A stretch of 9,565 nucleotides of DNA from Geminicoccaceae bacterium (lineage in GTDB: Bacteria > Pseudomonadota > Alphaproteobacteria > Geminicoccales > Geminicoccaceae), in contig JAGREZ010000028.1 in assembly GCA_020446285.1 (NCBI GenBank), positions 18,967 through 28,531 of the forward strand, read 5' to 3'. Positions within the stretch are counted from its first letter, which is position 1, and every line of letters begins with the position of its first letter. Below are positions 1-6,038 of this stretch, in pieces. Both the position numbers and the translations under genes were made by a program. The notes under the pieces are model-generated. The model saw only the letters and a list, made by a program, of their open reading frames with translations. It was not told where the DNA came from and did not search any database.

Positions 1-35
1 TCGGCATTTCGTCGATACGCTGCTAGGTTCCCGCC

Positions 36-1649
36 ATGCTCGTGCCCGCATCCTCGATTGCACAGCTCAGGGAGCGCTTCTCCTGGCAAATCCCCTCGAC
101 CATGAACATGGCCGGGCTGTGTTGCACGCGTCATGCCGACGAACGCGACCGGCCGGCACTCATCCTCGCCGATGAGGGGCGTACGGTCGGCTTTCGGGAA
201 CTGGAGCGGCGTGTCTCGAAACTCGCCCATGTCATGGCCGCGCATGGTGTGGGACGCGGCGACCGGGTCGCCATCCTGCTCGATCAGCAACTCGATACCG
301 TCACCGCCCATCTCGCCACCAACAAGCTCGGCGCGATCAGCCTGCCGCTCTTCCGCCTGTTCGGTCCCGACGCCCTCCAGCACCGCCTCGCCGACAGTGG
401 CGCGCGGCTGCTGCTGACCGACGATGCCGGGGCCGAACGGATCGCTCCGCTGCGAAGCGGCCTTCCCGCCCTCGCCACGGTGCTCGTCACCGGCGATGCT
501 CTCGAAACGCTGCTTGGACGGGCGAAGGACAGCTTCGCCGCCGAAGCACGCGACAGCGAGGATCCGGCATTCCTGATCTATACTTCGGGGACCAGCGGAC
601 AGCCCAAGGGCGCGCTGCATGCCCAGCGAGTCCTGTTCGGCCATCTGCCGGGCGTGCAGATGCCGCACGAGTTCTTCCCGCAGGCAGGAGACCGCTTCTG
701 GACGCCCGCGGACTGGGCCTGGATCGGCGGATTGCTCGACGTGCTCCTTCCCAGCCTGTTCTTCGGCATTCCCGTGGTCGCCAGCCGGCTCGACCGGTTC
801 GATCCGGAAAAGGCCGCATGGCTCATGGCGCAGCACGGCGTGCGCAACAGCTTCCTTCCTCCGACGGCATTGAAGATGATGCGCAATGCCGGTATCGACG
901 CGCGCGCGGCGGGTGTTTCGATCCGTTCCATCGGCAGCGGCGGCGAGCGCCTCGGCGACGAGGTGCTGGACTGGGCGAAAAGGAGCTTCGGTGTGACGGT
1001 CAACGAATTCTATGGCCAGACCGAATGCAATCTGGTTGTCGCCAACATCGCCTCGCTGGCAACGCCACGACCGGAATCGATGGGCATGGCGGTGCCCGGA
1101 CACGAGGTCGCGATCATCGACGATGACGGCAACGAACTGCCGTACGGTACCCCCGGCAGCATCGCCGTCCGCCGTCCCGATCCGGTCATGTTCCTTGGAT
1201 ACTGGAACAATGAAGAGGCGACATCGGCAAAATATCGCGGCGACTGGCTGGTTACCGGCGATGCAGGAACGATGGACGAGGACGGTTTCCTTACATATCT
1301 CGGCCGCGAGGATGACCTTATCAGCAGCTCGGGCTACCGGATCGGCCCGGCGGAGGTCGAGGCCTGCCTGATGCGTCACGAGGCCGTGACCATGTGTGCT
1401 GTGGTCGGCGTACCGGACGCGGTGCGCGGCGAGCGGGTCAAGGCGTTCATCGTGCTGCGTGATGGCATCGAACCGGACGACGGCCTTGCGAACGATATAC
1501 GCGAATTCGTCCGCAGGCGGCTGGCGGCGCACGAATATCCAAGGGAGATCGAATTCCTCCCTTCCCTGCCCATGACGACCACCGGCAAGATACGGCGCAT
1601 GGACCTGCGCGACCGGACATGCTTTTCGATGCGCAATGCGCGGCAATGA
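36..1649 (+). CDS. AMP-forming acyl-CoA synthetase (ANL superfamily)
   Basis: A 537-residue enzyme expected to activate a carboxylic acid with ATP to an acyl-adenylate and then form the acyl-CoA in the cytoplasm. The ANL motifs are all present: the P-loop YTSGTSGQPKG at about residues 182-192, the adenine-binding YGQTE at 326-330, TGD at 407-409, the hinge region GREDD followed by GYR near 433-435, and the C-terminal TTGK with the catalytic lysine at 518. The FSWQIPSTMN segment near the N-terminus is typical of the medium-chain (ACSM-like) and related short-chain branch, which supports starting at the first ATG rather than at an internal one. Length is normal for the family. The ribosome binding site ahead of the ATG is weak. 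The substrate cannot be read from sequence; medium-chain, branched or aromatic acids are all possible. The family call is firm, the substrate is open. Confidence 0.93.
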   Translation: MLVPASSIAQLRERFSWQIPSTMNMAGLCCTRHADERDRPALILADEGRTVGFRELERRVSKLAHVMAAHGVGRGDRVAILLDQQLDTVTAHLATNKLGAISLPLFRLFGPDALQHRLADSGARLLLTDDAGAERIAPLRSGLPALATVLVTGDALETLLGRAKDSFAAEARDSEDPAFLIYTSGTSGQPKGALHAQRVLFGHLPGVQMPHEFFPQAGDRFWTPADWAWIGGLLDVLLPSLFFGIPVVASRLDRFDPEKAAWLMAQHGVRNSFLPPTALKMMRNAGIDARAAGVSIRSIGSGGERLGDEVLDWAKRSFGVTVNEFYGQTECNLVVANIASLATPRPESMGMAVPGHEVAIIDDDGNELPYGTPGSIAVRRPDPVMFLGYWNNEEATSAKYRGDWLVTGDAGTMDEDGFLTYLGREDDLISSSGYRIGPAEVEACLMRHEAVTMCAVVGVPDAVRGERVKAFIVLRDGIEPDDGLANDIREFVRRRLAAHEYPREIEFLPSLPMTTTGKIRRMDLRDRTCFSMRNARQ

Positions 1650-1685
1650 GGACATGACGTTGGCAACAGAGAACGGAAAGCCGGC

Positions 1686-3191
1686 TTGAGCGCGGAGCGG
1701 CGAGTGCGGCACGGCCGGCCATCGTTCGGGCCGACCATCGATCTGCGGCCGATCGGGCTCGTCTCCGGCACGCTCCTGATCGTCCTGGCCATCTTCATGG
1801 TCCCGTCGATGATCGCCGATCTCGCCGCGGGTCACGCGGACTGGCAGGTCTTCTTCGTCACCGCCTGCGCCACATGCTTCATCGGTACCGCACTCGTCCT
1901 GACCAATCGCGGCACCTTTTCCGGCGGCATCACCACACGCCAGGGCTTCCTCCTGACGACGATCGCCTGGCTGGTCACGTCGGTCTTCGCGGCCATTCCC
2001 TTCATGCTGTGCGAACTGGAGATGACGGTTGCCGATTCGATCTTCGAAGCGGTCAGCGGTATCACGACGACCGGTGCAACCGTCATCATCGGCCTCGATT
2101 TCGCCCCGCCCGGACTGCTCCTGTGGCGCGCCATCCTGCAATGGCTCGGCGGCATCGGCATCATCGTCATGGGCATCGCCATCCTGCCGATGCTGAACAT
2201 CGGTGGCATGCAGCTGTTCCGTACCGAAAATTCCGACCGTTCGGACAAGATCCTGCCGCGCACCGCACAGATCGCGTCCAATATCGGGCTCGTCTATGTC
2301 GGCCTGTCGGGCCTCTGCGCCCTTTTCTATTACCTCGCCGGCATGAACTGGTTCGATGCCGTAGCGCACTCCATGACGACGATCTCCACTGGTGGCCTCT
2401 CCACCCGCGACAGCTCCATCGGCGGCTTCGGCAGCATGGGAATCGAATGGACCTCCATCCTGTTCATGATCCTCTCGGGCATGCCCTTCGTCCTCTACAT
2501 CCAGGCAGTTCGCGGCAACAGGCAACCCCTGCTGCAGGATGTCCAGGCGCGCTGGTATCTCTGCATCGTGGCCATCGGCACGATCGCGCTCACCAGCGAG
2601 CACATCATCGTCAGCGGAACCTATCCGTCCGTGGAAGAAACCGTCCGCCATTCGGTCTTCGCGACGATCACGGTCATGACCGGCACGGGCTATTCCTCCG
2701 ACGACTACAATCAGTGGGGAACGCTTGCCGTCGCGACGATCTTCTTCTTCTCGTGCCTTGGTGGCTGCACCGGCTCGACCACGGGCGGCATCAAGATCTT
2801 CCGCATCGTGATCCTCTACCAGGTCGCGCGAGTCCAGGTCATGCGCCTTTTCCAGCCGAGCGGCGTCTTTCGCGTCCTGTACAATCATCGTCCGATCGGC
2901 GAGGAGATGACGACCTCGGTTCTCGCCTTCATCTTCCTGTTCGGACTTACGTTCGCGCTCGTGGCACTGGCGCTGTCGGTGACCGGTCTCTCGTTCGTCA
3001 CCGCGATGTCGGGCTCGATCGCCGCACTCGCCAATGTCGGCCCGGGTCTCGGCCCCGTCATCGGCCCGGCCGGCAACTACCAGCCGGTCCCGGATGCAGC
3101 CAAATGGGTGCTCAGCTTCGCCATGCTCTTTGGCCGTCTCGAACTCTTCACCATCCTCGTTCTCTTCGTTCCCGCATTCTGGCGCAACTGA
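1686..3191 (+). CDS. trkH: TrkH-family potassium uptake protein, TTG start
   Basis: A 501-residue inner-membrane K+ translocating subunit of a Trk system. The four pore-loop repeats of the family are visible with their key glycines: TTTGAT (residues 127-132), ISTGGLS (233-239), MTGTGY (331-336) and NVGPGLG (450-456). The conserved GGCTGSTTGG stretch follows the third pore loop (359-368). Hydrophobic segments fill the protein, and IDLRPIGL near the N-terminus is characteristic of proteobacterial TrkH. No in-frame ATG exists between the upstream stop and the conserved N-terminus. The start is therefore TTG at 1686, with a GGAAAG element five bases upstream, or GTG at 1704. The usual cytoplasmic NAD-binding partner TrkA is not in the window. 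The frame is the same as that of the upstream acyl-CoA synthetase, separated only by its stop and 36 bases. The two products have no obvious functional link. Confidence 0.95.
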   Translation: MSAERRVRHGRPSFGPTIDLRPIGLVSGTLLIVLAIFMVPSMIADLAAGHADWQVFFVTACATCFIGTALVLTNRGTFSGGITTRQGFLLTTIAWLVTSVFAAIPFMLCELEMTVADSIFEAVSGITTTGATVIIGLDFAPPGLLLWRAILQWLGGIGIIVMGIAILPMLNIGGMQLFRTENSDRSDKILPRTAQIASNIGLVYVGLSGLCALFYYLAGMNWFDAVAHSMTTISTGGLSTRDSSIGGFGSMGIEWTSILFMILSGMPFVLYIQAVRGNRQPLLQDVQARWYLCIVAIGTIALTSEHIIVSGTYPSVEETVRHSVFATITVMTGTGYSSDDYNQWGTLAVATIFFFSCLGGCTGSTTGGIKIFRIVILYQVARVQVMRLFQPSGVFRVLYNHRPIGEEMTTSVLAFIFLFGLTFALVALALSVTGLSFVTAMSGSIAALANVGPGLGPVIGPAGNYQPVPDAAKWVLSFAMLFGRLELFTILVLFVPAFWRN

Positions 3192-3646
3192 TGATCGATC
3201 TCTGGAAAAAACTGACGCAGACCGAATCCCGCGACACCGCGCACGGCGTCGAACCGCACAGGCTGGCGGCAGCCGCACTTCTCGTCGAGGCCGCGCACAT
3301 GGACGGATCGATGGATGCGGAGGAACTTTCCTCGATCCGGACACTTCTCGCCGAACGCTTCGGGCTGGCAGCCGGGGATGCGCAGATGCTGCTCGACGAG
3401 GGCGAACGTGCGGCACGGGAAAGCTCCGACTGGCAGGGCTTTACCAGCACCATCAAGGAAGCGTTCGATCAGGACGGGCGCATCGCTCTCGTCGGGATGC
3501 TCTGGCAGGTCGTGCTGTCCGACGGGGTCCTGCACGACCATGAGGCATCCCTCATGCGCCGGATCACCGGCCTGCTCTATGTCAGCGGACGGGAGAGCGC
3601 CCTGGCCCGCGACGAGGCGAAACGGACGCTGGGTCTTTCGGACTGA
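3191..3646 (+). CDS. TerB-family (tellurite resistance-like) protein
   Basis: A 151-residue, all-helical, acidic cytoplasmic protein of the TerB/DjlA-N family. Two similar halves are visible, each with the family's acidic loop: D38-G39 followed by D42 and E44-E45, and D111-G112 followed by D116 and E118. In studied TerB proteins these loops bind divalent metal. The protein starts with a short amphipathic MIDLWKKL segment. Its ATG shares a base with the trkH stop (TGATG), so translation is probably coupled to trkH. Despite the family name, stand-alone TerB proteins in this context have no proven role in tellurite resistance, and the other ter genes (terA, C, D, E, Z) are absent. The coupling suggests a role at the membrane or linked to ion transport, but that is inference. 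The family call is confident and the function unknown. Confidence 0.88.
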   Translation: MIDLWKKLTQTESRDTAHGVEPHRLAAAALLVEAAHMDGSMDAEELSSIRTLLAERFGLAAGDAQMLLDEGERAARESSDWQGFTSTIKEAFDQDGRIALVGMLWQVVLSDGVLHDHEASLMRRITGLLYVSGRESALARDEAKRTLGLSD

Positions 3647-3651
3647 CAGGC

Positions 3652-3665
3652 AGCGGGCGCCCGCT
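3652..3665. repeat. 14-bp perfect palindrome between convergent stops
   Basis: AGCGGGCGCCCGCT is perfectly self-complementary and fills most of the gap between the TerB stop (3646) and the stop of the convergent lipoprotein gene (3666). Folded as RNA it gives a five-pair GC-rich stem with a GCGC loop on either strand. There is no T-tract on either side, so it is at best a weak bidirectional terminator or transcript end signal. Confidence 0.35.
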
Positions 3666-4250
3666 TCACCGTAGCGCCTTGAGGGTGAGTGCGAGACCGA
3701 GCCCGTCGCCGCGAACATTTTCCTCGATCGCCAGAATGACCGCTGGCGCCGGCCGCGCATTCACATCGCGCCACATGATCTGCCTGTCCGCTCCGGCAAA
3801 GGCGAAGGTGTCGCCCTTGCGCCAGTCACGGGGATACCAGCTCGTCTGCCCGAGACATGCGTCGATCTGGGCCTGCAGGCGCTCATATTCCTCGTCGATG
3901 CGATAGGCCTGCCCCCGCCGCAGGGACTGGCTCTCGCAGCGATAGACGGCGCTGGGGAACACGGTTCCCTCGATCTCGCAGGCGATGAACGGCGACGGCG
4001 TCAGGGCCGCATTCCAGCTCCACTCCCTTTCGATGGCCGAGCTGCGCAACGAAGCGAAGCCGCCGCCCATGGCGTCGACCATCCGCGCAAGTGCCGGACA
4101 CAGGGATGGCGGCGGTTGTTCGGGTTCGCTCGCCCGAACGGGTGCCGTGACCTCGGGCAGTGGAGCCGGCGGCGATGGTGGTTCTGTCGATGCACAGGAA
4201 GCCAGAAGCAGCGAAAACCAGACGATGACAACCAGTCGATTCGCGTTCAA
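3666..4250 (-). CDS. Putative lipoprotein of unknown function, TTG start
   Basis: About 194 residues. The N-terminus is a lipoprotein signal peptide: a short Arg-containing n-region, the hydrophobic VVIVWFSLLLAS, and an LASC lipobox with the lipidated cysteine at residue 19. A proline-rich linker (PPSPPAPLP) follows and then a compact domain of about 150 residues with four further cysteines, which could form two disulfides in the periplasm. I do not recognise the domain. The only start that keeps the whole signal peptide is TTG at 4250, which overlaps the fnr stop as TTGA, with GAGG ten bases upstream. The in-frame open sequence further upstream is antisense-frame noise inside fnr. The serine after Ala at the lipobox gives no clear hint of inner or outer membrane sorting. 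Being coupled to fnr, it may be co-expressed under low oxygen. No function is claimed. Confidence 0.78.
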   Translation of the reverse strand: MNANRLVVIVWFSLLLASCASTEPPSPPAPLPEVTAPVRASEPEQPPPSLCPALARMVDAMGGGFASLRSSAIEREWSWNAALTPSPFIACEIEGTVFPSAVYRCESQSLRRGQAYRIDEEYERLQAQIDACLGQTSWYPRDWRKGDTFAFAGADRQIMWRDVNARPAPAVILAIEENVRGDGLGLALTLKALR

Positions 4251-4969
4251 TCGCCGGCAGCCTCGCGCAGCCGGTCCAGGTCGGTGATGACGACCCCGTG
4301 CTTGTCGACCGTCGAGAGATAGCCGGCCTTGCGCATGGCGGTGAAGGTCCGGCTCACCGTCTCGACCGTCAGGCCGAGAAAATCGGCGATATCGGCACGT
4401 CCCATCGGCAGGCGGACCTGCTCGCCGGCGGAACGGTTCATCCGCCTGGCAAGCCCCAGAAGGAAAGTCGCAAGGCGCTCGCGCGCCGTCTTGCGGCCAA
4501 GAAGAAGCATCTGCTCCTGAGCCGCGGCGAGTTCGGTACTGACCTTGGAAAGCAACCGGCCCTCGAGTGCGGGAAATTCCTCCATCATCCGGTGAAACTG
4601 GTTGCGTGTGAACCGGCATGCCGCCCCTTCGACAACGGCCTCCGCCGTGTAGATATAGCTCTCCCCGAAGGCGAGACCGACGAAATCGCCCGGAATGAGA
4701 AAGCCGGTTACCTGCCGCCTGCCATCCGGCATGAGCTTGTAGAGCTTGAGGATCCCCTCGAGAACGGTAAAGACACATTCGGCAGGTTCGCCTTCCTCGA
4801 TCAGGCAGGATCCGGCGGCAATGCGCTGGCTGCTGGAAACCCTCGAGAGCCGTTCGAGCTCACCGGGTCCAAGGGCGCCACAAACGGCAAGCGGACGAAC
4901 GGAGCAGCCCTCGCAATGATGGCCCGGACTGCTGCGGTGACAGACCGGGCGATCTTCTGACCGGATCAT
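4247..4969 (-). CDS. fnr: FNR-type Crp/Fnr transcription regulator (oxygen sensor)
   Basis: About 240 residues counting from ATG 4969. Cysteines 19, 22 and 30 (C-x2-C-x7-C) near the N-terminus and Cys118 in the sensory domain match the four ligands of the [4Fe-4S] cluster of FNR, FnrL and FnrN, so it should be an active dimer only at low oxygen. The cyclic-nucleotide-binding-like barrel spans roughly residues 33-125 and the dimerisation helix 128-160. The winged helix follows, with a recognition helix containing E203, S206 and R207 in VETVSR, the residues that read TTGAT. ATG 4969 is preceded by GGGGGAC at good spacing. An earlier in-frame ATG at 5029 would put the start six bases from the FNR operator and has no ribosome binding site, so it is rejected. 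The gene overlaps the downstream lipoprotein gene by TTGA. An FNR box upstream suggests autoregulation. Confidence 0.93.
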   Translation of the reverse strand: MIRSEDRPVCHRSSPGHHCEGCSVRPLAVCGALGPGELERLSRVSSSQRIAAGSCLIEEGEPAECVFTVLEGILKLYKLMPDGRRQVTGFLIPGDFVGLAFGESYIYTAEAVVEGAACRFTRNQFHRMMEEFPALEGRLLSKVSTELAAAQEQMLLLGRKTARERLATFLLGLARRMNRSAGEQVRLPMGRADIADFLGLTVETVSRTFTAMRKAGYLSTVDKHGVVITDLDRLREAAGD

Positions 4970-5007
4970 GGACGTCCCCCAAACGATCGAATATGCCGAA
5001 CTCGGCA

Positions 5008-5013
5008 CATTTA
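5008..5013 (-). promoter_or_regulatory. Tentative -10 element for fnr
   Basis: Read on the minus strand this is TAAATG, a weak match to TATAAT. It is offered only because of spacing: a transcript starting near 5001 would place the centre of the FNR operator at about -40.5, close to the -41.5 of class II FNR-activated promoters, which need no good -35 element. The leader to ATG 4969 would be about 30 bases. Confidence 0.3.
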
Positions 5014-5034
5014 CCGGCAGAGTAGACATTGGTG

Positions 5035-5048
5035 TTGATCTGGGTCAA
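5035..5048. promoter_or_regulatory. FNR-binding site (TTGAT-CTGG-GTCAA)
   Basis: TTGAT followed by four bases and GTCAA matches the FNR consensus TTGAT-N4-ATCAA at nine of ten specified positions. It sits in the 158-base gap between fnr (minus strand) and the divergent 158-residue gene (plus strand), 66 bases from the chosen fnr start. The regulator encoded alongside has the exact recognition residues for this half-site. It most likely mediates autoregulation of fnr and may also control the divergent gene. The match is seen directly; the regulation is inferred. Confidence 0.82.
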
Positions 5049-5090
5049 TGCGGCCAGTCTGCACTTCCCTGACTTTTTTGCGGCTTACGC

Positions 5091-5099
5091 TGGTAAATT
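5091..5099 (+). promoter_or_regulatory. Tentative extended -10 for the divergent gene
   Basis: TGG-TAAATT resembles an extended -10 (TGn-TATAAT, four of six in the hexamer). A transcript starting near 5106 would have the FNR operator centred at about -64, near the range used by class I FNR sites, and a leader of about 22 bases before ATG 5128. Weak evidence based on spacing only. Confidence 0.25.
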
Positions 5100-5127
5100 C
5101 TGCCGGTCCTGTCTGTCGGATACCCGA

Positions 5128-5604
5128 ATGTGGATATCGGAGCATTTGCTGGAGCATGATCTCGACGAGGCGACGCCGTTGCTGGCGGCGGTCGCTCCGC
5201 ACGACCTCGCGGGTTTCCGGCATACGGTCAGGCGATGGCTTGCCGACAACCGCAGCGGTGCCATGATGGTTCGTACCGAAAGCGGGTGCATATTCGCCCT
5301 CGTCCTGTTCCGCGAGCTCGCCACTCCGCGGGCCGTCGGCATCCACTGGCTGCGGCATGTCGAGATCGGCCATCCGAGAGCGACGACGTCCTGGCTTCTC
5401 GAAGCCTTCTTCGAAACGGCGCACAAGGCGGGGTCGGGCTCCGTGTGGATCGCCGGCAACGCCTCCAACAGCCGGAGCTTCCGCCAGCATCTCGACACGG
5501 GTCCGGGTATCGAATGCGGCTTTCGCCGCTTCGCCGGGGGATGGATTTCCCAGTTGCCGGAATTCTCGAAAGAGTTGCGCACACGGCTGTTCTCCGGCCC
5601 TTGA
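5128..5604 (+). CDS. Hypothetical protein, possibly degenerate GNAT fold
   Basis: About 158 residues from ATG 5128. The open frame extends back to an ATG at 5029, but that start would include the FNR operator and promoter region and has an unlikely protein segment, so the later ATG is preferred. It has only a weak GGA ten bases or so upstream. I see no signal peptide or membrane span. The order of predicted strands and helices, with a central helix after an RHVEIGHPRA segment and then a strand followed by GNASNSRSFRQHL, loosely resembles the N-x-x-S motif and late strands of GNAT acetyltransferases. The acetyl-CoA-binding Q/R-x-x-G-x-G/A loop is not clear. It is divergent from fnr across a shared FNR operator, so it may belong to the low-oxygen regulon. 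Coding is supported by codon bias; the function is unknown. Confidence 0.65.
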   Translation: MWISEHLLEHDLDEATPLLAAVAPHDLAGFRHTVRRWLADNRSGAMMVRTESGCIFALVLFRELATPRAVGIHWLRHVEIGHPRATTSWLLEAFFETAHKAGSGSVWIAGNASNSRSFRQHLDTGPGIECGFRRFAGGWISQLPEFSKELRTRLFSGP

Positions 5605-5611
5605 CTCGAAA

Positions 5612-5633
5612 ATGGACGGTGCGTAGCGTCCAT
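5612..5633. repeat. Inverted repeat just after the 158-residue gene
   Basis: ATGGACG and CGTCCAT form a perfect 7-bp stem with an 8-base loop, seven bases after the stop at 5604. On the plus strand no T-tract follows. On the minus strand the stem is followed by TTTT, so it could be a weak terminator in that direction, though no minus-strand gene is seen upstream of it. Function is uncertain. Confidence 0.4.
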
Positions 5634-5886
5634 CATCAGATAAAGCGCCCGTCTGTGCCGGATCCGTTGAAGCGGATCGTGAAGGTGTTCCTCGAGAGCG
5701 GTGAATCCCGCAGGCTTGTTCGAGGCACAGGTTTCGACAGAGCTGACGCAGGCAGGCGATGTGGGGAGGCATCGCAATCCCGCCGGAGACCCGAAACGGG
5801 GCACCGGACCTGATCGCGAGCCATGATGCGACAGCACTGGGATGGATGGCTCAATGGCGGGAGCGGATGATGACGGGCAGTGTCGG

Positions 5887-5905
5887 GGGCGTAACGTGTA
5901 CGCCC
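5887..5905. repeat. Inverted repeat in the acoA upstream region
   Basis: GGGCGTA and TACGCCC form a perfect 7-bp dyad around a 5-base centre (ACGTG), 134 bases ahead of the acoA start. It could be an operator or an RNA hairpin. In sequence this GC-rich such dyads also occur by chance. Confidence 0.35.
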
Positions 5906-5995
5906 GCATGACAGCATCGCCCGGTATCCGGTCTCTTCCGTCCCTTCCCCACACTGTCATGATCTTCAGCAACTCTGCCATTTTCGATCAGGAAT

Positions 5996-6014
5996 CCGTC
6001 CGCATCGCGGACGG
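5996..6014. promoter_or_regulatory. 19-bp dyad immediately upstream of the acoA ribosome binding site
   Basis: CCGTCCGC and GCGGACGG are perfect 8-bp inverted arms around ATC, ending 14 bases before the GGGAGG ribosome binding site (6029-6034) of acoA. As DNA it has the form of a dimeric repressor or activator operator; as RNA it is a very stable hairpin at the 5' end of the leader that might protect the acoABC message. It is the strongest dyad in this intergenic stretch. Which role applies cannot be told from sequence. Confidence 0.5.
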
Positions 6015-6038
6015 CCGGCATCTCAACGGGAGGACAGG

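Larger units (their letters stand above)
5605..6038. other. 434-base gene-free stretch upstream of acoA
   Basis: No frame on either strand looks like a real protein here; the open frames are arginine- and proline-rich shadows. The region holds several perfect dyads: 5612-5633 (7-bp arms), 5661-5678 (6), 5756-5775 (6), 5887-5905 (7) and 5996-6014 (8). I found no convincing sigma-54 promoter (GG at -24 with GC at -12), although acetoin operons in other bacteria often use one with AcoR. I also cannot fit it to a riboswitch class I know. It presumably contains the acoABC promoter and its control sites. A small RNA is possible but unsupported. Confidence 0.5.

Noticed and set aside
1874..3190. Plus-strand frame upstream of the TerB gene that overlaps trkH
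   Set aside because: His/Arg-rich out-of-frame reading of trkH; the real gene in this frame starts at ATG 3191.
5612..5633. Rho-independent terminator after the 158-residue gene
   Set aside because: The stem is good, but no T-tract follows on the coding strand; kept only as an inverted repeat.
5701..5830. Possible cobalamin riboswitch suggested by a GGAGACC-like stretch
   Set aside because: The other conserved boxes are missing and the downstream gene is not cobalamin-related.
5085..5981. Minus-strand frame across the unknown gene and the gap before acoA
   Set aside because: Low-complexity Arg/Pro/Ser composition, no ribosome binding site, and no family resemblance; the plus-strand gene explains the coding bias.
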